Below, in pieces: positions 27,460 to 39,075 of a DNA stretch of 39,521 bases; the stretch's first letter is position 1, and each line of letters starts with the position of its first letter. The DNA lies in contig NZ_RAWI01000040.1 in NCBI RefSeq assembly GCF_003612125.1, forward strand, positions 1 through 39,521. Direction: 5' to 3'. Made by a program: the position numbers and the translations under genes. Origin of the DNA: Corallococcus praedator. Lineage in GTDB: Bacteria > Myxococcota > Myxococcia > Myxococcales > Myxococcaceae. A model generated the notes under the pieces. That model was not told where the DNA came from. It was given only the letters and a program-made list of their open reading frames with translations, and searched no databases.

Positions 27460-30004
27460 CAGGCCCCGCCGCAACCGCATGCGAGGCAAGCTCGCGCCGG
27501 AGAAGCAGACCGAACCACCGAAGAGCCGGGCGAAGAAGCGCCCCGCGCCCCGAGCTCCCTCGCCGTTCCAGGGTCCGCCCATGGAACAACTGCGACACTG
27601 GTTCGCGGCGAAGGGTTGGACCCCCTACGCCTTCCAGGAAGAAGCCTGGGCCGCGTACACGCGAGGAGACAGCGGCCTCATCCACGTGCCCACCGGAGCG
27701 GGCAAGACGTACGCAGCCTATCTGGCCCCGCTGGCGGACGTGGCGGCGCGCGACCAGAAGGGGTTGCAGATCCTCTACCTCACGCCGCTGCGAGCGGTGT
27801 CGCGCGACATCGAGCAGGCCCTGCGCGAACCGCTGATGGCGTTGGACGCGGACCTGGATGTGGAGAGCCGCACGGGCGACACGTCCTCGTCCGTGAAGCA
27901 GCGTCAGCGTGAGCAGCTGCCGCAGGTGCTCATCACCACGCCGGAGTCGCTGTCGCTGCTCATCGCCCAGGAGCAGGCGGCGGAGAACTTCGCTTCGCTG
28001 CGCGCCATCATCGTGGACGAGTGGCACGAACTGCTCGCCTCCAAGCGGGGCACGCAGGTGGAATTGGCCCTGGCCCGCCTGCGCCACTTCGCCCCGGGCG
28101 TGCGCATCTGGGCGCTGTCCGCCACGCTCGCCAACCTGGACGAAGCCGCGCGCGCCGTCGTGGGCATGGAGCGCAAGCCCACCCTGGTGAGCGCGGAGCT
28201 CCAGCGCCCGGTGGACGTGGAGACCCTGCTGCCGGAGAAGGTGGACACCTTCCCGTGGGCGGGACACCTGGGCTTCACCATGCTCCCGCGCGTGGCGGAC
28301 GGGTTGGACCCTGCGCAGTCCACGCTGCTCTTCACCAACACGCGCTCGCAGGCGGAGCGCTGGTACGAAGGCCTGCGCTACCTGCGCCCTGAATGGGAGC
28401 ACCTCCTCGCGCTGCACCACGGCTCCATCGACCGCGATGAGCGCGAGCGGGTGGAAGGCGGTCTCAAGGACGGGAGCCTGCGCCTCGTCGTGTGCACGTC
28501 CTCGCTGGACCTGGGCGTGGACTTCGGTCCGGTGGAGCGGGTCATCCAGATAGGAAGTCCCAAGGGCATCGGCCGCACCCTCCAGCGAGCAGGCCGCAGC
28601 GCGCACCGTCCCGGCGCCACCTGTCGCATCCTCTTCGTGCCAACACATGCACTGGAGCTGGTGGAGATGGCCGCCGCCAGGGACGCCATCGCGCGCCGCG
28701 AAGTGGAACCCCGCACGCCGCTGTCCAAGCCGCTGGATGTGCTCGCGCAGCACCTGGTCACCTGCGCGCTGGGAGGAGGCTTCACCCGCGAGGCCCTGAG
28801 AGACGAAGTCCGCACCGCCACGAGCTACGCGTCCCTCACCGACGAGGAGTTCGAATGGACGCTGGCCCTGGTGCGGGAGGGAGGCCCCACCCTGCGCGCC
28901 TACCCGGAGTTCCGCCGCGTGGTGGAGGTTGAAGGCCGCTTCCGGGTCCCCGACGTGCGCCTTGCCCGGCTGCACCGGCTCAACATCGGCACCATCAGCT
29001 CGGATGCCTCCGTGCAACTGCGTTACTGGAGCGGGGGCAAGCTGGGCACGGTGGAGGAGTCCTACGTCAGCCGCCTGAAGCCCGGGGACACGTTCCTCTT
29101 CGCGGGCCGTCGCCTGGAGTTCAGCCGCTTCAAGGACATGACCGCGTACGTGAAGCCGGCGAAGGCCAAGGCCACCCAGACGCCGCGCTGGGGAGGCAGC
29201 CGCCTGCCCCTCTCCACGTCGCTCGCGTCCGCGATGCGCCGCACGCTGGAGGCCGCGCGACAGGGCGACGTCACGCGGGACGAAATCGCCGCCGCCTGGC
29301 CCATCCTCGACGCACAGGCCCGCCTGTCGCGCATCCCCGGCGACGGAGGCTGTCTGGCGGAGACCTGCCACACGCGCGACGGCTACCACCTGTTCCTCTA
29401 TCCCTTCGAGGGACGGCTGGTGCACGAGGGCCTCGCGGCGCTGCTCGCCCTGCGGCTCACGCGACTCCAGAAGGCGACCTTCAGCCTGTCGGTGAACGAC
29501 TACGGGATGGAGCTGCTCACGCCCACGCCCTTCCCCTTCGATGAAGCGCTGCGCCCCGCCCTCTTCACCCGCGAGCGGCTGGTGGACGACATCCTGGAGA
29601 GCGTGAACCTGAGCGAGCTCGCACGGCGCCAGTTCCGCGACATCGCCCGCGTGGCCGGACTGGTGATGCCGGGGCTGCCCGGTGCGCGCAAGTCCACGCG
29701 ACAGGTCCAGGCCAGCGCCGCGCTCCTCTATGACGTCTTCGTGAAGTACGACCCGGACAACCTGCTCCTGCGTCAGGCGCGCCGCGAAGTGCTGGAGCAG
29801 CAGTTCGAACAGGGCCGGCTCGCGCGCACCCTGGAGCGCCTGGAAGCCCACCCCGTCGAATGCGTCCCCGTCCACCGGCCCTCGCCGCTGGCCTTCCCGC
29901 TGGTCATCGAGCGCATCAGCGCCAGCGTGTCCAATGAGACCCTGCTGGAGCGGGTGGAGCGCCTCAAGGAGCGATGGTCCCAGGCCGATGCCAGACCCGC
30001 GTAG
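27446..30004 (+). CDS. Ligase-associated DEXH-box DNA helicase (Lhr-core type)
   Basis: 852-residue superfamily 2 helicase. Walker A PTGAGKT (82-88), DEWH box (191-194) in place of DEVH, motif III ALSATL (224-229), and C-terminal RecA-domain motifs (TSSLDLGVDFGPVERVIQIGSPKG, LQRAGRSAHRPGA). After about residue 400 come the winged-helix and Lhr-type C-terminal modules. The basic first 45 residues (KQTEPPKSRAKKRPAPRA) look disordered and DNA-binding. The start overlaps the ligase end; the 3' end overlaps the phosphoesterase by 31 bp. Known relatives are ATP-dependent 3'-to-5' translocases. Confidence 0.93.
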   Translation: MPPTSRPRRNRMRGKLAPEKQTEPPKSRAKKRPAPRAPSPFQGPPMEQLRHWFAAKGWTPYAFQEEAWAAYTRGDSGLIHVPTGAGKTYAAYLAPLADVAARDQKGLQILYLTPLRAVSRDIEQALREPLMALDADLDVESRTGDTSSSVKQRQREQLPQVLITTPESLSLLIAQEQAAENFASLRAIIVDEWHELLASKRGTQVELALARLRHFAPGVRIWALSATLANLDEAARAVVGMERKPTLVSAELQRPVDVETLLPEKVDTFPWAGHLGFTMLPRVADGLDPAQSTLLFTNTRSQAERWYEGLRYLRPEWEHLLALHHGSIDRDERERVEGGLKDGSLRLVVCTSSLDLGVDFGPVERVIQIGSPKGIGRTLQRAGRSAHRPGATCRILFVPTHALELVEMAAARDAIARREVEPRTPLSKPLDVLAQHLVTCALGGGFTREALRDEVRTATSYASLTDEEFEWTLALVREGGPTLRAYPEFRRVVEVEGRFRVPDVRLARLHRLNIGTISSDASVQLRYWSGGKLGTVEESYVSRLKPGDTFLFAGRRLEFSRFKDMTAYVKPAKAKATQTPRWGGSRLPLSTSLASAMRRTLEAARQGDVTRDEIAAAWPILDAQARLSRIPGDGGCLAETCHTRDGYHLFLYPFEGRLVHEGLAALLALRLTRLQKATFSLSVNDYGMELLTPTPFPFDEALRPALFTRERLVDDILESVNLSELARRQFRDIARVAGLVMPGLPGARKSTRQVQASAALLYDVFVKYDPDNLLLRQARREVLEQQFEQGRLARTLERLEAHPVECVPVHRPSPLAFPLVIERISASVSNETLLERVERLKERWSQADARPA

Positions 30005-30627
30005 GTGACGCGGACGTGGAGCTGCTCCCGGAGCGGGCCCTGCACTGGCCCGACGCCGGGGTGCTCGCGGTGGCCGACCTGCACTGGGGCAAGACGGAGT
30101 CCTTCCAGCAGCACGGCATCCCCCTCCCCCTGGGCGTCCTGGACGATGACCTCGCGCGCTTGTCCTCCGCGCTCACCACCACCCGGGCCCGCCGCCTGCT
30201 GCTCGTCGGGGACCTGGTGCACTCACGCCAGGGCCTCACGGAGGACGTCATCCGCCGCGTCACCGCCTGGCGCGAGGCCCACCCCCACCTGCACGTGGTC
30301 CTCATCCGGGGCAATCACGACCGCCACGTCCGCACCCTGCCCCCCACCTGGCACATGGAGGACCGCGAGGACGCCCTGGACGAAGGTCCCTTCCGCTTCG
30401 CCCACCACCCCGAACCCGCGGACGGGCGCTTCGTGTGGGCAGGTCACCTTCATCCGATGGTGAGGTTGGGTGGAGGAGGCGACCGGCTGCGTCTGCCCTG
30501 CTTCCACCTGCGTCCCGGGGTGGGCGTCCTGCCCGCGTTCAGTGCCTTCACGGGTGGGCTCAACGTGCGGCGCGGCCGGAACGACCGGGTCTTCGCCGTC
30601 GCGGGCACCGCCGTGGTGGAGGTCTAG
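29974..30627 (+). CDS. pdeM: Ligase-associated metallophosphoesterase (PdeM/MPE-like)
   Basis: 217-residue calcineurin-like enzyme. Binuclear metal motifs: VADLHWGK (Asp35, His37), VGDLVHSR (Asp80), IRGNHDRH (Asn114, His115), AHHPEP and WAGHLHP. Fourth member of the ligase-associated quartet; characterised relatives in a homologous Pseudomonas cluster are Mn-dependent single-strand nucleases/phosphoesterases. ATG start lies inside the helicase gene (31-bp overlap). Confidence 0.92.
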   Translation: MVPGRCQTRVGDADVELLPERALHWPDAGVLAVADLHWGKTESFQQHGIPLPLGVLDDDLARLSSALTTTRARRLLLVGDLVHSRQGLTEDVIRRVTAWREAHPHLHVVLIRGNHDRHVRTLPPTWHMEDREDALDEGPFRFAHHPEPADGRFVWAGHLHPMVRLGGGGDRLRLPCFHLRPGVGVLPAFSAFTGGLNVRRGRNDRVFAVAGTAVVEV

Positions 30628-30634
30628 TCCCGCC

Positions 30635-31000
30635 ATGAGCCACGCCAAGCGGCGCCGCGTCCTGGGCATCATCGCCACCGACGCCACCTTCGAGCGCGTG
30701 CCCCACCGGGGCGCCGAGGTCTGGATGGGCAAGTGCCTGCACTGCAATGCCCACCTCACCGTCGGCCTGGATGGCGAGCCGATCAGCCGCGCCACCATCG
30801 AGCACATCATCCCCCGGACCGCGGGCGGCACGGACGCGTTGGAGAACCTGGCCCTGGCCTGCGCCCGCTGCAACCAGGGCAAGGGCAGCCGCCACGACGC
30901 GAACTTCCACCGCGATGCCCGCGCCCGCGATCTGGTGGACCGGCTGCTCCAGAAACGCCGCGAGCGCTGGCGGCCCCCCGCCGACCCGGACTCCGAGTAG
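30635..31000 (+). CDS. Small HNH endonuclease attached to the ligase cassette
   Basis: 121 residues. Zinc ribbon CLHC (34-37) pairs with CARC (76-79); the HNH core is TIEHIIPRTAGGTDALENLALACARCNQGKG with His57 as the likely catalytic base and Asn71/Asn80 completing the motif. N-terminus MSHAKRRRVLG is basic. It begins 7 bp after the phosphoesterase stop codon, so it is very likely the fifth gene of the operon. Not part of the usual four-gene cassette as I know it. No signal, no toxin domain and no immunity-like neighbour, so a cytosolic nuclease in repair is favoured over a secreted effector. Confidence 0.88.
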   Translation: MSHAKRRRVLGIIATDATFERVPHRGAEVWMGKCLHCNAHLTVGLDGEPISRATIEHIIPRTAGGTDALENLALACARCNQGKGSRHDANFHRDARARDLVDRLLQKRRERWRPPADPDSE

Positions 31001-31458
31001 CCCCGCTTCAGCCCGCGACCGGTGGAGCGCGAGCCGTCGCACCCTGTATCGCGCGCACCCTGAGAGGGATTGATCCCCGGCGCGGACACGTGACGCGCAA
31101 TGCCCCTTCCGATCGCCAGAAGCGGGATTCATCAACCGCGCGCGGCAACTTGTCGCAACCTCGCGTGGAAGTGCTATGCGCTCCGTATTCCCACTCCCCA
31201 CAGAATGGTTGACACTGCCGTGTCGATGAATGATGGTCCCGCGCCGCATTGGGTCGGGAAATGCATGAGGGACCCGCGCCCACGGCACCATCCTAGAGGT
31301 TCGTTGGACGTGACTGCCTTGCCGTCTGAGCGCCAGGAGCCACCGCCCGCCCGGTCCACCGGGGCCGGGATGGCACCCTCGACTTCCGCGCCGGACGGCA
31401 GTGACGCGTCCACCCCTGCTTTCATGTCGCCTTCAGTCCCCTTGCCCCTGGTCCTGGT
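31001..31458 (+). other. Long leader/intergenic region upstream of the act operon
   Basis: 458 bp with no supported gene. It holds the end of the repair operon, a TTGACA box at 31209-31214 and a weaker TTGTCG / TATGCG pair around 31150-31180. A plus-strand frame (31100-31462) ends in an ATGA overlap with actA, but its third-codon G/C use is near 60%, far below that of real genes here, so it is read as untranslated leader. Confidence 0.5.
31209..31237 (+). promoter_or_regulatory. Candidate act operon promoter
   Basis: Perfect TTGACA at 31209-31214, then 17 bp and GATGGT at 31232-31237, a poor -10. If used, it leaves a leader of about 210 nt before actA. Confidence is limited by the -10 box. 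Confidence 0.3.
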
Positions 31459-32117
31459 ATGAGCGGCCCTCTCTTCCCACGCTGGACGAATACGGTGTCG
31501 CGCCTGTCGGCCGCGATGCTCCTCGCCGTGCCCGCCATCGCCATCGGCGGCCTGCTGGCCTATGTGCGCTCGCCGCACGTCACCAATCAGGCGCACCCGG
31601 TGGAACAGCCCATCGAGTTCGACCACCGGCACCACGCCGGCGACGAACAGATCGACTGTCGCTACTGTCACTGGACGGTAGAGAAGGCTCCTTCGGCGGG
31701 CATCCCTTCCACCACGGTGTGCATGTCCTGCCACGCCCAGGTCTGGAACAAGAGCCCGTACCTCACCGAGGTCCGCAAGGCGTTCTTCGCCGACCAGCCC
31801 ATCCCGTGGGTCCGCGTCCACAACCTGCCGGACTACGTCTACTTCAACCACTCCATCCACGTGGGCAAGGGCGTCGGCTGCGCCACGTGCCACGGCCGCG
31901 TGGATCAGATGGGCGCCATCGAGCAGGCCGCGCCGCTCACCATGAGCTGGTGCCTGGACTGCCACCGCGACCCGAAGCCCAACCTCCGCCCCGCGGAGTT
32001 CATCACCAGCATGACCTGGGCTCCTCCGACGGATAAGGCCGAGGCCGCGGCGCTCGCCGACAAGCTCTACCAAGAATACGACGTTCACTCGCGCACGAGC
32101 TGCTCCACATGCCACCG

Positions 32118-32121
<4 letters not shown>
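31459..32121 (+). CDS. actA: ActA, pentaheme cytochrome c of alternative complex III
   Basis: 220 residues. One N-terminal hydrophobic segment (about 15-35) anchors it, then five CXXCH heme sites: CRYCH (67-71), CMSCH (88-92), CATCH (141-145), CLDCH (165-169) and CSTCH (215-219). This matches the pentaheme subunit of ACIII, which takes electrons from the Fe-S subunit ActB and hands them toward ActE or the terminal oxidase on the periplasmic side. First gene of the operon. Its TGA overlaps the preferred actB start by ATGA. Confidence 0.93.
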
Positions 32122-35330
<3,209 letters not shown>

Positions 35331-35335
35331 CCGTC

Positions 35336-36772
35336 ATGGCCGAGACCGCTCACGCACTCCCGCTCGACCCGCTCGAGCCCCGGGACCTCGTCGCGCCGCA
35401 CCACGACGACAAGTCCCTCAATGAGACGCTGCTGGACCATGTCTGGCGCAAGCCCGGCAAGGGCTGGTTCATGATGCTGGGCATCACGTCCGCCGCCCTG
35501 GGACTGCTCGTCATCGGCGTCACCTACACCCTGGCGCGCGGCATCGGCGTGTGGGGCAACAACCAGCCGGTGGGCTGGGCGTTCGACATCGTCAACTTCG
35601 TCTGGTGGGTCGGTATCGGCCACGCCGGTACGCTCATCTCCGCCATCCTCCTGCTCTTCCAGCAGAAGTGGCGCACGAGCATCAACCGCTTCGCGGAAGC
35701 CATGACGCTGTTCGCCGTCATGTGCGCCGGCCTGTTCCCGCTGCTCCACACGGGCCGTCCCTGGTTCGCGTTCTGGCTGTTCCCCTACCCCAGCACCCTG
35801 GGCGCGTGGCCGCAGTTCCGCTCGCCGCTGGTGTGGGACGTGTTCGCCATCTCGACGTACCTCACGGTCTCCGCGCTCTTCTGGTTCGTGGGCCTCATCC
35901 CGGACCTGGCCGCCCTGCGTGACTCGTCCAAGACGAAGCTGCAGCGCACCATCTACGGTCTGTTCGCCCTGGGTTGGCGCGGCTCCGGCCGGCACTGGCA
36001 CAACTATAAAATCGCCTACCTGCTGCTCGCCGGCATTTCGACGCCGCTGGTCGTGTCCGTGCACACCATCGTGTCGTTCGACTTCGCCGTGTCGCAGATC
36101 CCCGGCTGGCACGCGACCATCTTCCCGCCCTACTTCGTGGCCGGCGCCGTGTTCAGCGGCTTCGCGATGGTCATCACGCTCATCGTGCCCGCTCGCAAGT
36201 ACCTGGGCCTCCGGGACGTCATCACCGACCGCCACCTGGAGAACATGAACAAGGTCATCCTCGCGACGGGCCTCATCGTGTCCTACGGGTACATGATGGA
36301 GCACTTCATCGCCTGGTTCTCCCAGAACCAGTATGAGATCTGGACCTTCTACGTGAACCGCGCCACCGGCCCCTACGCTGGCGTGTACTGGCTGATGATC
36401 GCCTGCAACGTCATCACCCCGAACATCTTCTGGTTCAAGAAGTGCCGCACCAGCATCCCCATCATGTGGGTGGCCTCCATCGCCGTGAACATCGGCATGT
36501 GGTGCGAGCGCTTCATCATCATCGTCACCTCGCTGAGCCAGGACTTCCTGCCCTCGTCATGGGACATCTACCGCCCCACCTGGGTGGACTGGTCCATCTA
36601 CATCGGCACGCTGGGCCTGTTCGGTACCCTGTTCCTGCTGTTCCTGAAGTTCGTTCCCGCCGTCGCGGTGAGCGAGGTGAAGGAGCTGCAGCTCGAGCTG
36701 AAGCACGCAGCCCACGCCGCCAACGGCCACCACGGCACGGATTCCGCCGCGGTCACGCACGGAGCGCACTAG
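35336..36772 (+). CDS. actC: ActC, NrfD-like quinol-interacting membrane subunit of ACIII
   Basis: 478 residues with about ten transmembrane helices of the NrfD/PsrC family, which form the quinol-binding membrane arm. Family-style segments include [50 protein letters not shown] and [17 protein letters not shown]. The His/Asp-rich N-terminal tail ([10 protein letters not shown]) is cytoplasmic, and the C-terminus ends in a His-rich stretch ([11 protein letters not shown]). GGAGG sits about 13 bases before the ATG, in the end of actB. Confidence 0.95.
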   Translation: MAETAHALPLDPLEPRDLVAPHHDDKSLNETLLDHVWRKPGKGWFMMLGITSAALGLLVIGVTYTLARGIGVWGNNQPVGWAFDIVNFVWWVGIGHAGTLISAILLLFQQKWRTSINRFAEAMTLFAVMCAGLFPLLHTGRPWFAFWLFPYPSTLGAWPQFRSPLVWDVFAISTYLTVSALFWFVGLIPDLAALRDSSKTKLQRTIYGLFALGWRGSGRHWHNYKIAYLLLAGISTPLVVSVHTIVSFDFAVSQIPGWHATIFPPYFVAGAVFSGFAMVITLIVPARKYLGLRDVITDRHLENMNKVILATGLIVSYGYMMEHFIAWFSQNQYEIWTFYVNRATGPYAGVYWLMIACNVITPNIFWFKKCRTSIPIMWVASIAVNIGMWCERFIIIVTSLSQDFLPSSWDIYRPTWVDWSIYIGTLGLFGTLFLLFLKFVPAVAVSEVKELQLELKHAAHAANGHHGTDSAAVTHGAH

Positions 36773-36776
36773 CGTC

Positions 36777-37322
36777 ATGGAAGCCAAGGTCCTCGATTCC
36801 TGGGTGTTGGCGGAGTTCGCCACGCCGGATGCCCTCGTGGATGCCACCCGGCAGATGCGCGAGAAGGGCTTCCAGGGCATGGACACCTATTCTCCGTACC
36901 CGCTGCACGGCGGGTCGGAAGCGCTGGGGTTGCCCCCTTCGCGGGTGCCCTTCATCGCCCTGGGTGGCGCGCTCACCGGCATGGTCACCGCGCTCGCGAT
37001 GCAGACGTGGATGAACACCATCGACTACCCGCTCAACATCGGCGGTCGTCCGCTGCTGAGCCTCCCGGCCTGGGTGCCCATTACGTTCGAGCTGACCGTG
37101 CTCTTCTGCGCGTTCGGCATCGTCTTCGGGCTGCTCGGCCTCAGCAAGCTGCCCCAGCCGTATCACCCCGCCTTCGAGTTCGAAGGCTTCCGCAGCGCGT
37201 CCACGCACGGCTACTGGCTGAGCGTGCCCCACCCCACGGGTCAGGACGCGACGGACACCACGAACCAGTTGAAGTCCCTGGGTGCCACCCAGGTGACCGT
37301 CGTCTCGGGAGAGAACGAATGA
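36777..37322 (+). CDS. actD: ActD, DUF3341 membrane subunit of ACIII
   Basis: 181 residues. DUF3341 layout: an N-terminal soluble block (VLAEFATPDALVDATRQMREKGFQGMDTYSPYPLHG), two transmembrane helices (about 58-82 and 100-125), and a C-terminal soluble part that includes the typical HPAFEFEGFRSASTHGYWLSV. Small stabilising subunit of the complex without cofactors. Starts 4 bp after actC; ATGA overlap with actE. Confidence 0.93.
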   Translation: MEAKVLDSWVLAEFATPDALVDATRQMREKGFQGMDTYSPYPLHGGSEALGLPPSRVPFIALGGALTGMVTALAMQTWMNTIDYPLNIGGRPLLSLPAWVPITFELTVLFCAFGIVFGLLGLSKLPQPYHPAFEFEGFRSASTHGYWLSVPHPTGQDATDTTNQLKSLGATQVTVVSGENE

Positions 37323-37879
37323 GGTGGCTCATCCCCGCCGCGGGGCTCGCCGCGCTCACCGGCTGCAACGTCAGCAGTGAATTCCTCCAGCGCATGGAGA
37401 CCCAGGCCAAGTACGAGTACTACGAGGCCTCCGAGTTCTGGCCGGACGGCCGCGCCATGCGCGTGCCCCCCGCCGGCACCATTCCGCGCGAGCGCCCCGT
37501 GGGCAACCCCGGCATCAGCACCGGCCGGGCCAACGGCATCGCGGTGACGAACGTCCCCATGACGGTGGACAAGCCGCTGCTCGCCCTGGGTCAGAAGAAG
37601 TACAACATCGTCTGCGCGCAGTGCCACGGCGTGCTGGGCGACGGCAACAGCATCGTCGCGGAGAACATGGCCCTGCGCCTGCCGCCGTCGCTGCTGGAGC
37701 TGGCGGACAAGCCCGCAGGTCACTTCTACACCGCCATCAACGAGGGCTACGGCATCATGCCGTCCTTCTCGGGTGAGCTCGACACGCGTGAGCGCTGGGC
37801 CGTCGTCGCCTACGTGCGCGCGCTGCAGGCCGCCCGCAGCACCCCCGGGGCGCAGCCCGTCCCGCAGGAGAATCGATGA
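37319..37879 (+). CDS. actE: ActE, lipoprotein monoheme cytochrome c of ACIII
   Basis: 186 residues. Lipoprotein signal LAALTGC (Cys16) anchors it to the membrane. One c-type heme site, CAQCH (99-103), with the distal Met147 in GIMPSFSG. The N-terminal part after the lipobox (KYEYYEASEFWPDGRAMRVPPAGTIPRE) is typical of the ACIII subunit. It should accept electrons from ActA and deliver them to an oxidase. Overlaps both neighbours by ATGA. Confidence 0.93.
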   Translation: MRWLIPAAGLAALTGCNVSSEFLQRMETQAKYEYYEASEFWPDGRAMRVPPAGTIPRERPVGNPGISTGRANGIAVTNVPMTVDKPLLALGQKKYNIVCAQCHGVLGDGNSIVAENMALRLPPSLLELADKPAGHFYTAINEGYGIMPSFSGELDTRERWAVVAYVRALQAARSTPGAQPVPQENR

Positions 37880-39075
37880 CTGCCATGGAGCGCTACACCG
37901 GCACGCCCAAGTTGATGGTGCCCGCGTTCGGCCTGGGTGTGGTGGGCCTCGTGCTCACCGCCGTGGGGTTCTTCATGAACCCCGAGGCCACCAGCTTCAG
38001 CTACCTGCTGGGCTTCACCTACTGGGTGGGCATCAGCGTGGCCGCCCTCATCATGCTGGCCATCTTCCACACGGCGAAGGCCAAGTGGCTCATCGTCCTG
38101 CGCCGCGCCATGGAGACCATGGCCGTGTCGGTGCCCGTCTTCGCGGTGCTCTTCCTGGGCCTCATCCCGGCGCTGAAGTACCTCTACCCCTGGTTCCCGG
38201 GTTCGCCCCTGTTCGCGAACATCCACGGCGTGGAGGTGGAGCACCTGGCCCACAAGCAGCACGGCTACCTGAACCCCACGTTCTTCGGCATCCGCCAGGT
38301 CATCTACTTCGCGGTGTGGATCTTCGTGAGCACGCGCCTGTACGGCTGGAGCACGAAGCAGGACGAGTCCGGCGGGCTGGACCTCACCGTCAAGCAGCGC
38401 CGCTTCTCCCCCGGCGCCCTGCCCTTCCTGGCGCTGACCATCACGTTCGCGTCCTTCGACTGGCTGATGAGCCTCACGCCGATGTGGCAGTCCACCATCT
38501 ACGGCGTCTACTACTTCGCGGGCAGCTTCCTGGCCGCCTTCTGCATGCTGATGCTCATCACGGTGAACGCCCAGGGCAAGGACCTGTACGGCAGCGTGGT
38601 CAAGATTCCGCACTACCACAACCTGGGCAAGCTCATGCTCGCCTTCACGGCGTTCTGGGCCTACATCGCCTTCTCCCAGTTCCTCCTCGTGTGGATCGCC
38701 AACATCCCTGAAGAGGCCCCGTGGTACGGCCTGCGCATGTTCGGCCCGTGGCGCAACCTGTCCATCGCGCTGTTCTGGCTGCACTTCGTGCTGCCCTTCT
38801 TCACGCTGCTGTCACGCACGCTGAAGGAGAAGCCCCGCCTGCTGGCGGTCATCGCGGTGTATCTGCTTCTCATCCACGCGGTGGACCTGTACTGGCTCAT
38901 CTGGCCGGCGTTCTCCGGTGAGGCCGGTCCGACGTTCCACTGGACGCTCATCACGGCGTTCGTGGGCGTGGGTGGAGTCTCGGTGGGCTACGCCCTGTTC
39001 CGGGCGCGCGGCCGGTACACGCTGCCGGTGAAGGACCCCTACATCGCGGAGTCCCTGAGGTACGTGCAGCCATGA
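37876..39075 (+). CDS. actF: ActF, second NrfD-like membrane subunit of ACIII
   Basis: 399 residues, about ten transmembrane helices, NrfD-like but diverged from ActC; it pairs with ActC in the membrane domain. Helical landmarks: LLGFTYWVGISVAALIML, FASFDWLMSLTPMWQSTIYGVYYFAGSF and FTAFWAYIAFSQFLLVWIANIPEE. Overlaps the following gene by ATGA, so the operon continues past it. Confidence 0.94.
   Translation: MTAMERYTGTPKLMVPAFGLGVVGLVLTAVGFFMNPEATSFSYLLGFTYWVGISVAALIMLAIFHTAKAKWLIVLRRAMETMAVSVPVFAVLFLGLIPALKYLYPWFPGSPLFANIHGVEVEHLAHKQHGYLNPTFFGIRQVIYFAVWIFVSTRLYGWSTKQDESGGLDLTVKQRRFSPGALPFLALTITFASFDWLMSLTPMWQSTIYGVYYFAGSFLAAFCMLMLITVNAQGKDLYGSVVKIPHYHNLGKLMLAFTAFWAYIAFSQFLLVWIANIPEEAPWYGLRMFGPWRNLSIALFWLHFVLPFFTLLSRTLKEKPRLLAVIAVYLLLIHAVDLYWLIWPAFSGEAGPTFHWTLITAFVGVGGVSVGYALFRARGRYTLPVKDPYIAESLRYVQP

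Noticed and set aside
24667..29875. Minus-strand frames of 748 and 888 codons opposite the ligase cassette
   Set aside because: Antisense shadows; compositionally biased and lacking start signals or domains.
30635..31000. HNH protein as a secreted toxin or bacteriocin
   Set aside because: No signal, no delivery domain and no immunity-like gene; tight linkage to repair genes.
31100..31462. 120-codon frame ending in an ATGA overlap with actA
   Set aside because: Third-codon G/C near 60% against more than 90% in real genes, no Shine-Dalgarno, no recognisable sequence; treated as leader.
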